64,000 nt of DNA, taken from positions 1 through 64,000 of the forward strand of contig QHSP01000048.1 in the NCBI GenBank assembly GCA_003220495.1, in the 5' to 3' direction. The position numbers and the translations under genes are program-made. Source of the stretch: Candidatus Rokuibacteriota bacterium. GTDB taxonomy: Bacteria > Methylomirabilota > Methylomirabilia > Rokubacteriales > CSP1-6. Positions 57,297 to 64,000 of the stretch are shown here, in pieces (position 1 is the stretch's first letter; each line of letters opens with the position of its first letter). The notes below the pieces were generated by a model. The model saw only the letters and a program-made list of their open reading frames with translations, had not been told where the DNA came from and made no database searches.

Positions 57297-58228
57297 ACAA
57301 GTTTTCCCGGGCGCAGACCCCGCCGCAGCGCCCACGCGTCCGCCGGCTCCTCGACGCCGCCGGCACTCTGTACGCGCGTGATCAATACGACGCCAGCACC
57401 CGTCATGATCGTGATCCCTCGCGACGGCACGATGTCGATGAGCGTCCCTGGCACGGCGCCGCTCGAGGCGTGCGGGATGGGCGACCCGGCCCACAGCCAG
57501 AGCCGCCCGGGGCCATCGCCGACGAACGCGCCGGGATACGGGTGAGTGACCGCTCGAATCATGTCACCGATCCTGGTGGCCGGCCACCCCCAGTCGACGC
57601 GACCGTCCTCGGGACGGCGCCTCGGGACCACCGTCGCGTGCGCGTGGTCCTGGGGCGTGCGCGGCGCGGTGCCCGCCAGCACGGCCGGATACGATTCGAG
57701 CAGGAGATCGACGCCGACCTTGACCATGCGCGTGTACAGCGTCACGGCCGTGTCGTCGGGCTCGATATCGATCGGCCGCTGAGCGACGATGTCGCCGGCG
57801 TCGGCCTCGACGGTCATGTGGTGGAGCGTGACCCCGGTTCGCCGCTCGCCATTCACCAGGACCCAGTTGAGCGGGGCGCGCCCGCGATAGGCCGGCAGGA
57901 GCGAGCCGTGCAGGTTGAGCGCCGCGACGCGAGGCAGCGCCAGGAGCTCGGGCCCGAGGAGCCGGCGATACCACACGGACACGATGAGATCGGGCGCCAG
58001 GCCTCGCAGCGTCTCGACCACGCCGGGAAGGTTCGGCGAGGCGGGCGCGAGACAGGGGATCTTATGGATGCGCGCGAGCTCGGCCACTGACTCGAACCAA
58101 TCGCCCTCGGCGGGATCATCCGGATGGGTCACGACGGCCACCACCGCCTCGTCGCGAGCCAGCAGCGCGTCGAGCGCTCGGGCGCCGAAGGTGTGGTAGG
58201 CGAAGACGACCCAGCGAGCGGGCGTCAC
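57293..58228 (-). CDS. UDP-Ara4N-type formyltransferase (ArnA N-domain-like)
   Basis: 311 residues. Formyltransferase motif ALNLHGSLLPAYRGRAPLNW (Asn-x-His) and HHMTVEADAGDIV (Asp), as in ArnA and Fmt, then a C-terminal domain ending GGVEEPADAWALRRGL. Start is GTG 58228, overlapping the ArnC stop (GTGA). In enterobacteria this domain and the decarboxylase are one protein; here they are two adjacent genes with an ATGA overlap. A tRNA-fMet formyltransferase is unlikely given the operon. Confidence 0.88.
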   Translation of the reverse strand: MTPARWVVFAYHTFGARALDALLARDEAVVAVVTHPDDPAEGDWFESVAELARIHKIPCLAPASPNLPGVVETLRGLAPDLIVSVWYRRLLGPELLALPRVAALNLHGSLLPAYRGRAPLNWVLVNGERRTGVTLHHMTVEADAGDIVAQRPIDIEPDDTAVTLYTRMVKVGVDLLLESYPAVLAGTAPRTPQDHAHATVVPRRRPEDGRVDWGWPATRIGDMIRAVTHPYPGAFVGDGPGRLWLWAGSPIPHASSGAVPGTLIDIVPSRGITIMTGAGVVLITRVQSAGGVEEPADAWALRRGLRPGKLV

Positions 58229-59160
58229 TCGAGCACCTCGCTGATCACGTACCGCGGCCGCCGCCGCACTTCCTGATAGATCCGTCCCACGTACTCGCCG
58301 ATCAGCCCCAGCGCCAGGATCTGCAGGCCGGCGAAGAAGAACAGGATCGCGAACAGGGTGAACACGCCTTCGACCTCCGGCCCGAGCAGGAGGCGACGCA
58401 GGCCGAGGAAGAGCGCGAAGCCGAGGCCCATCAGGGCCACGACGATTCCGATGAGGCTGACGATCTGGATGGGCAGGAGCGAGAAGCCCGTGAGCAGGTC
58501 GAAGTTGAGCCTGAGGAGTCGGAAGAGGCCGTAGCGCGAGCGCCCGTGCTCGCGCACGGTGTGCCCGACCGGGATCTCGGACACCGCCGTCGCCAAGCTG
58601 GCCCCGAGCGCCGGGATGAATTGCGACACGCCGTGGCAGGCCACGATCTGATCGACCACAGAGCGGCGGTAGGCTCTCAGCATGCAGCCGTAGTCGCGGA
58701 GCCTCACGCCGACGACGGCCGACGTCACGCGATTGACGAGCCAGGACGCGACTCGGCGCGCCCACGGGTCGTGACGGCCGGCCCGCCACCCGCCCACCAC
58801 GTCCACACCGTCCGTCAGGGCGGCCAGGAGGCGCGGAATTTCCTCCGGGGGATTCTGCAGGTCGGCGTCGAGCGTCAGGACGACGTCTCCTTTCGCCCGC
58901 TCCATCCCGGCGAAAACCGCGGCGTGCTGCCCGTAGTTGCGGTTGAACCGGATCACCTTCACCGCTGGGTCCTGCGCTCGGAGTGCGCGCAGGACGTCCG
59001 CCGATCCGTCGCGGCTCCCGTCGTCGACGAAGATGATCTCGTAGGCCTGGCCGAGCTCCTTGAGGGTCAGCGCCAGGCGATGGTGGAGGTCGCCGAGGCT
59101 CCGCGCCTCGTCGAAGACGGGGACCACGACCGACAGGATCGGGCGGGCCCCGTCGCTCAG
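58225..59160 (-). CDS. arnC: undecaprenyl-phosphate Ara4FN transferase-like glycosyltransferase
   Basis: 311 residues: GT2 domain (LSVVVPVFDEARSLGDLHHR, IIFVDDGSRDGSADVL, VVLTLDADLQNPPEEIPRLL) and two C-terminal membrane helices (LLPIQIVSLIGIVVALMGLG, LFAILFFFAGLQILALGLIG), then GEYVGRIYQEVRRRPRYVI: the ArnC/DPM1-like layout. No ATG, GTG or TTG lies before the conserved start, and a CTG at 59160 overlaps the upstream stop (CTGA), so CTG is the probable start. It should load a formylated aminosugar on undecaprenyl phosphate. Dolichol-phosphate-mannose-like transfer is the alternative. Confidence 0.87.
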   Translation of the reverse strand: MSDGARPILSVVVPVFDEARSLGDLHHRLALTLKELGQAYEIIFVDDGSRDGSADVLRALRAQDPAVKVIRFNRNYGQHAAVFAGMERAKGDVVLTLDADLQNPPEEIPRLLAALTDGVDVVGGWRAGRHDPWARRVASWLVNRVTSAVVGVRLRDYGCMLRAYRRSVVDQIVACHGVSQFIPALGASLATAVSEIPVGHTVREHGRSRYGLFRLLRLNFDLLTGFSLLPIQIVSLIGIVVALMGLGFALFLGLRRLLLGPEVEGVFTLFAILFFFAGLQILALGLIGEYVGRIYQEVRRRPRYVISEVLE

Positions 59161-60473
59161 GGCGCGATCTCCCGCACGAGCAAGCAGTCGTTGTGTCCGC
59201 CGAATCCGAACGAATTCGAGATGGCCGCCCGGATGCGGCCGGCCACGGGCGTGTTGGGCACGTAGCCCAGATCGCATTCGGGATCGGGCACGCGGTAGTT
59301 GATCGTCGGCGGCGCGATCTGGTCGCGCACAGCCAGGATCGTCGTCGCCAGCTCGATGGCGCCGGCGGCCGAGATCGTATGGCCGATCATCGACTTGGTC
59401 GAGCTCACCCGGAGCCGCGCCGCGTCGGCGCCGAACACGGTCTTGATCGCCGCGGTCTCGACGCGGTCGTTCATCGGAGTCGAAGTGCCGTGGGCGTTGA
59501 CGTAGTCGACGTCCGCCGGGCCCAGGCCTGCGTCGGCGAGAGCCCGGCGCATGGCGCCGATCGCCCCGCGGCCGTCGGGCGCCTCGTCGGTGACGCGGTA
59601 CGCGTCGCAGGTGGTCCCATAGCCTGCGAGCTCGGCGATGGCCGCGGCACCTCGACGCTCGGCGTGGTCGGCCGCTTCGAGGATGACGAACCCGGCGCCT
59701 TCGCCGAGCACGAAGCCGTCGCGGCGCGCGTCGAAGGGGCGGCTCGCTGTCTCGGGTGTGGCGTTCTGGCGCGACATGACCCCGAGCAGGCAGAAGAGCT
59801 GCACCTCGATCGGCGACACGATGCACTCGGCGCCGCCCGCCAGCGCCACGTCGATCGCCCCGCGGCGAATCGCACGATACGCCTCGCCGATCGCCTGCGC
59901 CGACGAGGTGCAAGCGGTCTGGATCGTCGCCGTCGGCCCCTCGATGCGGAAGTGCCCGGCCAGCCGCGAGGCGAGGTATTGCGGCCACGTTCGGTAAAAG
60001 GCCCGGGGCGCCGCACGGCGCCCAAGCTCGTTGAGGAAGCCGGCCGGAGTCGCCCGGCCGCCGGCCGGACGACTGACGTACGCGATGTCGCCAAGCTCGC
60101 GCAGGTCGTGGCGCTCACCGCTGGTGCCGACGAAGACGCCCGCGCGCGGCGACGCGAGCACCGGGCGGACGCCGGCCCCCGCGACGGCACCGCGGGCGGT
60201 GCGCACGCCGACGACCACCCCGCGGGGCTCCGGCGGGTCCAGCCCGGCCTCGAGCCGGAACTCTTCGATCAGCGCGCGGTCGTCGAGCGCGGCGGCGATC
60301 TGGGTCGGCAATCCCTCGGGGTCGAAGTGCGCGATCCGCTTGACGCCCGACACCCCCGCGAGCGCCGCTTTCCAGAACGCCTCGAGATCGGCGCCGATCG
60401 GCGTGACCACGTCGAGGCCGGTCACGACCACGCGCCGGCGCGCTCTCGTCTCACGCGAGGAGCGAGTAGCCAC
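59157..60473 (-). CDS. fabF: beta-ketoacyl-ACP synthase II family (active Cys form)
   Basis: 438 residues. Condensing enzyme: nucleophile in IQTACTSSAQAIGEA, first His in DYVNAHGTSTPMNDRVE, Lys-His in VSSTKSMIGHT, and SNSFGFGGHNDCL at the end. It has about 45 extra residues in the N-terminal half against FabF. Starts at GTG 60473 overlapping fabL by 23 nt; a GTG nearer the conserved VVVTGLD is possible. It is the catalytic partner for the Cys-less KAS upstream in the operon. Confidence 0.9.
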   Translation of the reverse strand: MATRSSRETRARRRVVVTGLDVVTPIGADLEAFWKAALAGVSGVKRIAHFDPEGLPTQIAAALDDRALIEEFRLEAGLDPPEPRGVVVGVRTARGAVAGAGVRPVLASPRAGVFVGTSGERHDLRELGDIAYVSRPAGGRATPAGFLNELGRRAAPRAFYRTWPQYLASRLAGHFRIEGPTATIQTACTSSAQAIGEAYRAIRRGAIDVALAGGAECIVSPIEVQLFCLLGVMSRQNATPETASRPFDARRDGFVLGEGAGFVILEAADHAERRGAAAIAELAGYGTTCDAYRVTDEAPDGRGAIGAMRRALADAGLGPADVDYVNAHGTSTPMNDRVETAAIKTVFGADAARLRVSSTKSMIGHTISAAGAIELATTILAVRDQIAPPTINYRVPDPECDLGYVPNTPVAGRIRAAISNSFGFGGHNDCLLVREIAP

Positions 60474-61203
60474 CGTCCACCGTCACGACCTGCCCCTGGA
60501 TCGCCTGCGCCCCCGGGCTCGCCAGGAAGAACACGACCTCGGCCACGTCCTCCGGTGTCACGAGCGCGCCGCCGGGCGTGCGCGCCCGGATCGCCGACAG
60601 CGCGGCCGCGCCGTCGGGAATCGCCTGCCACACGTCGGTCTCGACGGCTCCGGCCGAGACCGTGTTGACGGTGATCCCTCGAGCGGCCAGCTCGGTGGCC
60701 AGATATCGAGTGAGAGCTTCGAGCGCCGCCTTCGAGACGCCGATCGCCGCGTAACCCGAGATGACGCGGCGGCTCCCGAGGCTCGACAGCGCGATGATCC
60801 GGCCGCCGGCGGCCATGAGCCGGGCTCCCTCCTGGGCGAGGATCATGAGGGCGCGCGCGTTGGTCGCGATCACCCAATCCCATTGCTTGGGCGAGAGCTC
60901 GAGCCCTGCCCGTAGCACGCCCGACGCGGCGTTACTCACGAGCACGTCGAGACGTCCGGCCCGATGCTCGACCTCGGCCATCAGGCGCTTGATCTCCGCC
61001 GGCTCCTTGAGGTCGGCCTGCAGCAGGTGAGCGGTGCCGCCACGCAGCTCGACGTCGCGAGCCGTCTTCTCCGCCGCCTCGCGGTTCACGAAGAAGTTCA
61101 CGAAGACGCGCGCGCCGGCCTCGCCGAAACGCAGCGCGATCGCACGCCCGATGCCGCGGCCGCCGCCCGTAACCAGGACCGTGCGCGGGATCACGTCACT
61201 CAC
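60451..61203 (-). CDS. fabL: FabL-like enoyl-ACP reductase (SDR)
   Basis: 250 residues, SDR fold with GGGRGIGRAIALRF. Closest by eye to Bacillus FabL: VLVSNAASGVLR, SSLGSRR, then YAAIGVSKAALEALTRYL, near-identical to the FabL segment YTTVGVSKAALEALTRYL with catalytic Tyr and Lys. Hence an enoyl reductase that saturates the chain, rather than a ketoreductase like the other SDR here. Starts at GTG 61203 (GTGA overlap with the dehydratase). Confidence 0.8.
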   Translation of the reverse strand: MSDVIPRTVLVTGGGRGIGRAIALRFGEAGARVFVNFFVNREAAEKTARDVELRGGTAHLLQADLKEPAEIKRLMAEVEHRAGRLDVLVSNAASGVLRAGLELSPKQWDWVIATNARALMILAQEGARLMAAGGRIIALSSLGSRRVISGYAAIGVSKAALEALTRYLATELAARGITVNTVSAGAVETDVWQAIPDGAAALSAIRARTPGGALVTPEDVAEVVFFLASPGAQAIQGQVVTVDGGYSLLA

Positions 61204-61664
61204 ACTACCCCCTCGGTCGAGCGCTGGAGCTCGCGCGCCAGCGCGCGCAGCCGTTCGGCCTGCCGCGCCGCGTCCGTCCCCGGCTGCGCCGGCTCGAGCG
61301 TGTACTCGAGCGTCGCCGTCGCGGCCCGCCGGCCCTCCACCGTGGCGCTCGCGTCGAGCACCCAGGCCTCATCGCCGGGGCGTCGCTCGCACCGGATCCA
61401 GAGCTGATCGCCCGGACGGACCTGACGGCGGAACGCGACGCGCGAGAGCCGGCTGAGCTGGCCGATCGCGGCGAAATCGTGGCTCATCCCGATCAGGAGC
61501 TGGGAGGCCTGCGCGAAGGCCTCGACGACCAGCGCCCCCGGGAAAACGGGATAGCCGGGAAAGTGGTCCGCAAAGACGTCTTCGGTGGCGCTCACGTTTT
61601 TCAGCGTCTCGATGTGATGGCGCGGCTCGGCGCTGACGAGACGGTCGACGAACACGAAGCGCAT
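61200..61664 (-). CDS. fabZ: FabZ/FabA-like 3-hydroxyacyl-ACP dehydratase
   Basis: 154 residues, hotdog fold. Motif FADHFPGYPVFPGALVVEAFAQ carries the catalytic His and, further on, Glu, as in FabZ. Later strands (RVAFRRQVRPGDQLWIRCE) fit. Followed by the ER gene with a GTGA overlap. It may serve only this operon's chain. Confidence 0.88.
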   Translation of the reverse strand: MRFVFVDRLVSAEPRHHIETLKNVSATEDVFADHFPGYPVFPGALVVEAFAQASQLLIGMSHDFAAIGQLSRLSRVAFRRQVRPGDQLWIRCERRPGDEAWVLDASATVEGRRAATATLEYTLEPAQPGTDAARQAERLRALARELQRSTEGVV

Positions 61665-61706
61665 CGGGGTGACGACTCCCGCCGCGGATCGCCCGGGGCG
61701 GTGGCC

Positions 61707-62315
61707 TCAGGTCCCGGGGGCGAGACGCCCGGCGGCCGCAAGCTGTTTCACGAGGTACTCGGTGATGGCGCGCACCGTCAGGCGGTTCATGACGACCTCG
61801 ACCGCCTCGGACGAGTGCAGGTTTTGCTCGAGATAGCGCGCGAGCCGGTCGACCGTCAGATCAGACAAGTCGAGCGGCGTGGGCGCCAGGTCGGCCAGGA
61901 TCCGCTCGACGAGCGCGCGGACGACCGCCTGCTCGTCGCCGGCGGCTCGGGCCACGCCGTGCTTCGCCGCCAGGTGCGCGAGCACCGCGCCGACCGTCGC
62001 CGGCGACACCGTGCGCAGCTCGTCCGCCGCCACTGCGATCTGGTAGCGCGCCTGGAGCACCCCGGCCAGCACGCTCAGGTCGCGCCACTCGATGCGACGC
62101 TCCTGGATCAGCCGCATCGGCAGATCGACGCCGAACGTCTGCTGGCACTTGAAGCTCAGGTCGAGGAAGTCGATCGACTCGGCGCCGAGATCGCGGACCA
62201 GCGCGGCGTCGGACGTCACCTTTGCCTCGTCGATGCCGAGCGACTCGACGATGAGCTTGCCCACGCCCGCCTGCACCTCCGGGCGAGTCCAGATCTTCGC
62301 GGTGTCCGGTTCCAT
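61707..62315 (-). CDS. acyl carrier protein, double length
   Basis: 202 residues, against about 80 for a normal ACP. The first domain has the phosphopantetheine site RDLGAESIDFLDLSFK (Ser47) with KLIVESLGIDEAKVTSDAAL before it. The second half (about 100-200, with ALVERILADLAPTPLDLSDL and LTVRAITEYLVKQL) looks helical and ACP-like but has no DSx site, so it may be a degenerate carrier or a docking domain. Operon place between dehydratase and ketoreductase fits a dedicated carrier. Confidence 0.82.
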   Translation of the reverse strand: MEPDTAKIWTRPEVQAGVGKLIVESLGIDEAKVTSDAALVRDLGAESIDFLDLSFKCQQTFGVDLPMRLIQERRIEWRDLSVLAGVLQARYQIAVAADELRTVSPATVGAVLAHLAAKHGVARAAGDEQAVVRALVERILADLAPTPLDLSDLTVDRLARYLEQNLHSSEAVEVVMNRLTVRAITEYLVKQLAAAGRLAPGT

Positions 62316-62331
62316 GCGCTTGCCGGCCTCC

Positions 62332-63084
62332 TTAGCCGATGCCGCCGTCCACGGCGATGATCTGGCCCGTGATGTAGCCCGCGTCCTCCGACGCGAGGAA
62401 CACCGCGAGCGCGGCCACTTCCTCGGGCCGCCCGACGCGCCGCATCGGGATCCACTCCCGGATCTTCGACGCGGACATGCCGATGAAGGGCCGGCTCATG
62501 TCGGTCTCGATCAGACCCGGCGCGATGGCGTTCACCGTCACGCCGCGGGGGCCGAGCTCGGTCGCAAGCGCGGTCGTCAGCGCGTTCACGCCCCCCTTCG
62601 ACGCGGCGTAGTTCACCTGGCCGCGCCCGGCCCGCGACACCAGCACCGAGCTCACGTTGATGATCCGGCCCCAGCCCTGCCGGAGCATATGGTGAGCGCC
62701 CTGGCGCGCGCAGTGATAGACGCCGCCCAGGTTCGTCTCCAGCACCGACGTCCACTCGCCGTCGGACATCTCGACGAACAGCCCTTCGCGGCTGATGCCG
62801 GCATTGTTCACCAGGATGTCGAGGCGGCCGGCACGACCAACGACGGCGCCGATCAGCGCGTCGGCCTGAGCGCGGTCGCTCACATCCGCCTGATGGACGA
62901 AGGCGTGGCCGCCCGCCGCCTCGATCGCCTGCAGCGTCTCCTTCGCCCGCTCGTGCTGCTGGCGATAGTTGATGCAGACCGTCGCCCCTGCACGCGCGAG
63001 ACCCGTGGCGATCGCCCGGCCGATCCCGCGCGACGCGCCGGTCACGAGCGCGACCCGACCGGTCAGGTCGATCTGCGCGGGCAT
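62332..63084 (-). CDS. fabG: 3-oxoacyl-ACP reductase
   Basis: 250 residues, classical SDR: GASRGIGRAIATGLARAG, ILVNNAGISREGLF (NNAG), INVSSVLVSRAGRGQVNYAA with SKGG (Ser, Tyr, Lys) and VNAIAPGLIETDM. Typical FabG, using NADPH. ATG 63084 is two bases downstream of the KAS stop. It reduces the keto group made by the condensing enzymes of this operon. Confidence 0.92.
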   Translation of the reverse strand: MPAQIDLTGRVALVTGASRGIGRAIATGLARAGATVCINYRQQHERAKETLQAIEAAGGHAFVHQADVSDRAQADALIGAVVGRAGRLDILVNNAGISREGLFVEMSDGEWTSVLETNLGGVYHCARQGAHHMLRQGWGRIINVSSVLVSRAGRGQVNYAASKGGVNALTTALATELGPRGVTVNAIAPGLIETDMSRPFIGMSASKIREWIPMRRVGRPEEVAALAVFLASEDAGYITGQIIAVDGGIG

Positions 63085-63086
63085 CG

Positions 63087-64000
63087 CTAGCGCCGCACCA
63101 TCAGCGCCGAGCACTCGCCGAAGAGTCCGAGCGAGAGCACCAGGGCCGACTGGAACGTCGAGGTCGCGGACCGCGGAGACTCGGAGACGACACGCGGAAG
63201 TGTAGCGTGCTCGAGCACCGCCGAACAAGCCAGGAGCTCCACCGGACTCGCCGCCGCGCCGAGATCGGCGTGGGCCTGCTTCATCTTGAGACGGGGCGGC
63301 GACGACGCGCCGGCGCCCAGCGCGCGCGCGAGCGCCGCCGCCTCGGCGTCGTCGTGGGCGGCAATGCCGTCACCGTGCAGGCTCACGAGATCGGGAACGG
63401 CCTGCGCTTGCTCCAGCACGCTGTCGATCACCCGCTCGAGGCGCTCGGCCAGCCGCGCCGCGTCGTCGCCGCCGAGGCGGCCGTCGCCCGCGGCCGAAGC
63501 GAAGCCGGCCAGCTCGCCGTGAACCGCCGCGCCCCGCGCGAGCGCGTGCTCGGCCTCTTCGAGCACGAGGAGGCCGCTGCCCTCGCCGGGGACGAGTCCG
63601 GGCCGACCGTCGTCGGAGGCGATCACGCCCGCGCCCCAGTACGTCGTGAAGAACAGCTCCTCGAGCTGGTCGTCGGCGCCACCGCAGAGCGCCACGTCGA
63701 GATCGCCCTCGGCGATGAGCAGCGACGCGTCCCCGATCGCCCGCGCGCCGCCCGCGTGGCCTTCGGTCATCGCGCGACAGAATCCCTGGCTGTCGTTCGC
63801 GATGGCGAGGTGGCCGGCCACCAGGTTCGGCAGCGTCTTGAGCGAAAAGTCGAGAGGGTTGATCGACCGCATGCAGTAGGCATTGGCGCGCGCCATGTCG
63901 AGCACGCCCGGCGTCTCTGCCGACTCCGACGCCACAAGATACTGGACCATCGAGGCCAGATCCCAGGCGAGCATGTTCACACCGAGGAGGACGCCGAAGC
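63087..64000 (-). CDS. beta-ketoacyl synthase-like protein lacking the active Cys (5' end outside window)
   Basis: At least 304 residues, open to the window edge. KAS fold: CGGADDQLEELFF, VPGEGSGLLVLEEAEHA, SLHGDGIAAHDDAEAAALAR (compare the HGTxTxxND loop) and LKMKQAHADLGAAASPVELL (compare KSMIGHTLGAAG). At the nucleophile position the sequence is AMTEGHAGGARAIGDA where TACxxGAxAIGEA is expected, so the Cys is gone. This suggests a chain-length-factor-like partner of the Cys-containing KAS encoded later in the operon. A loading or decarboxylating role is possible. Confidence 0.82.
   Translation of the reverse strand, partial: FGVLLGVNMLAWDLASMVQYLVASESAETPGVLDMARANAYCMRSINPLDFSLKTLPNLVAGHLAIANDSQGFCRAMTEGHAGGARAIGDASLLIAEGDLDVALCGGADDQLEELFFTTYWGAGVIASDDGRPGLVPGEGSGLLVLEEAEHALARGAAVHGELAGFASAAGDGRLGGDDAARLAERLERVIDSVLEQAQAVPDLVSLHGDGIAAHDDAEAAALARALGAGASSPPRLKMKQAHADLGAAASPVELLACSAVLEHATLPRVVSESPRSATSTFQSALVLSLGLFGECSALMVRR

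Overview
This is a 64 kb piece of a GC-rich bacterial chromosome. It has dense operons, 1-4 bp stop/start overlaps (ATGA, GTGA, TTGA, even CTGA) and many GTG/TTG starts. The content is that of a free-living Gram-negative heterotroph with an outer membrane: TonB, RlpA, a CpoB-like lipoprotein, lipid-A-type aminoarabinose genes, a 6S RNA between zapA and rny, a SUF system with SufU and SufT, and many amidohydrolase, Rieske, LigB, LLM and ABC_sub_bind genes. This mix suggests an uncultured lineage such as Methylomirabilota/Rokubacteria or a deltaproteobacterial relative. That placement is inference from content and gene order; no marker phylogeny was run.

Layout. 1-3876: partial Tat-type amidohydrolase, then PPi-phosphofructokinase and class I aldolase on the minus strand. 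4075-9748: sufBCDSU-sufT on the plus strand behind an IscR/Rrf2-like operator. 9765-26931 (minus, apart from one plus-strand crotonase gene): a housekeeping superoperon read tRNA-Val, thrS, infC, rpmI, rplT, pheS, pheT, zapB-like, zapA, 6S RNA, rny, ymdB, folD, xseA, xseB, ispA, eno, ftsB, membrane glycosyltransferase. 27004-31679 (minus): TonB-like protein, DAHP synthase with an unusual tandem-repeat leader, TVP38-type membrane protein and amidase.

31709-34850 holds a possible RiPP-like module: a 72-residue NHLP/Os1348-like peptide, a cyclic-nucleotide-binding protein and a PqqD(RRE)-M50 membrane protein whose catalytic Glu is replaced by Gln, convergent with an unknown 392-residue protein. 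34896-39975: ABC_sub_bind protein, small exported proteins, RlpA, a Rieske oxygenase and an MBL hydrolase.

40015-45274 (minus) is a non-cyanobacterial Kai cluster: amidohydrolase, kaiC, kaiB, kaiB and hybrid histidine kinase, with abutting or overlapping genes and no kaiA. It is followed by a LigB dioxygenase, an LLM oxidoreductase, a second hybrid kinase and a receiver protein. 49959-54108: MFS transporter, inositol-monophosphatase-like enzyme, ArnB/PseC-like aminotransferase and a NusG/UpxY antiterminator.

54105-64000 (minus) is a long operon joining a complete small type II fatty-acid/polyketide set (KAS without the usual Cys, FabG, double-length ACP, FabZ, FabL-like reductase, KAS with Cys) to ArnC, a split ArnA (formyltransferase and decarboxylase as separate genes) and ArnD. 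It looks like a dedicated pathway for a modified lipid or polyprenyl-linked aminosugar. The three strongest candidates for undescribed biology are the Kai operon, the RRE-M50/peptide module and this FAS-Arn operon. The tandem structured elements in the aroF leader are the best RNA candidate.
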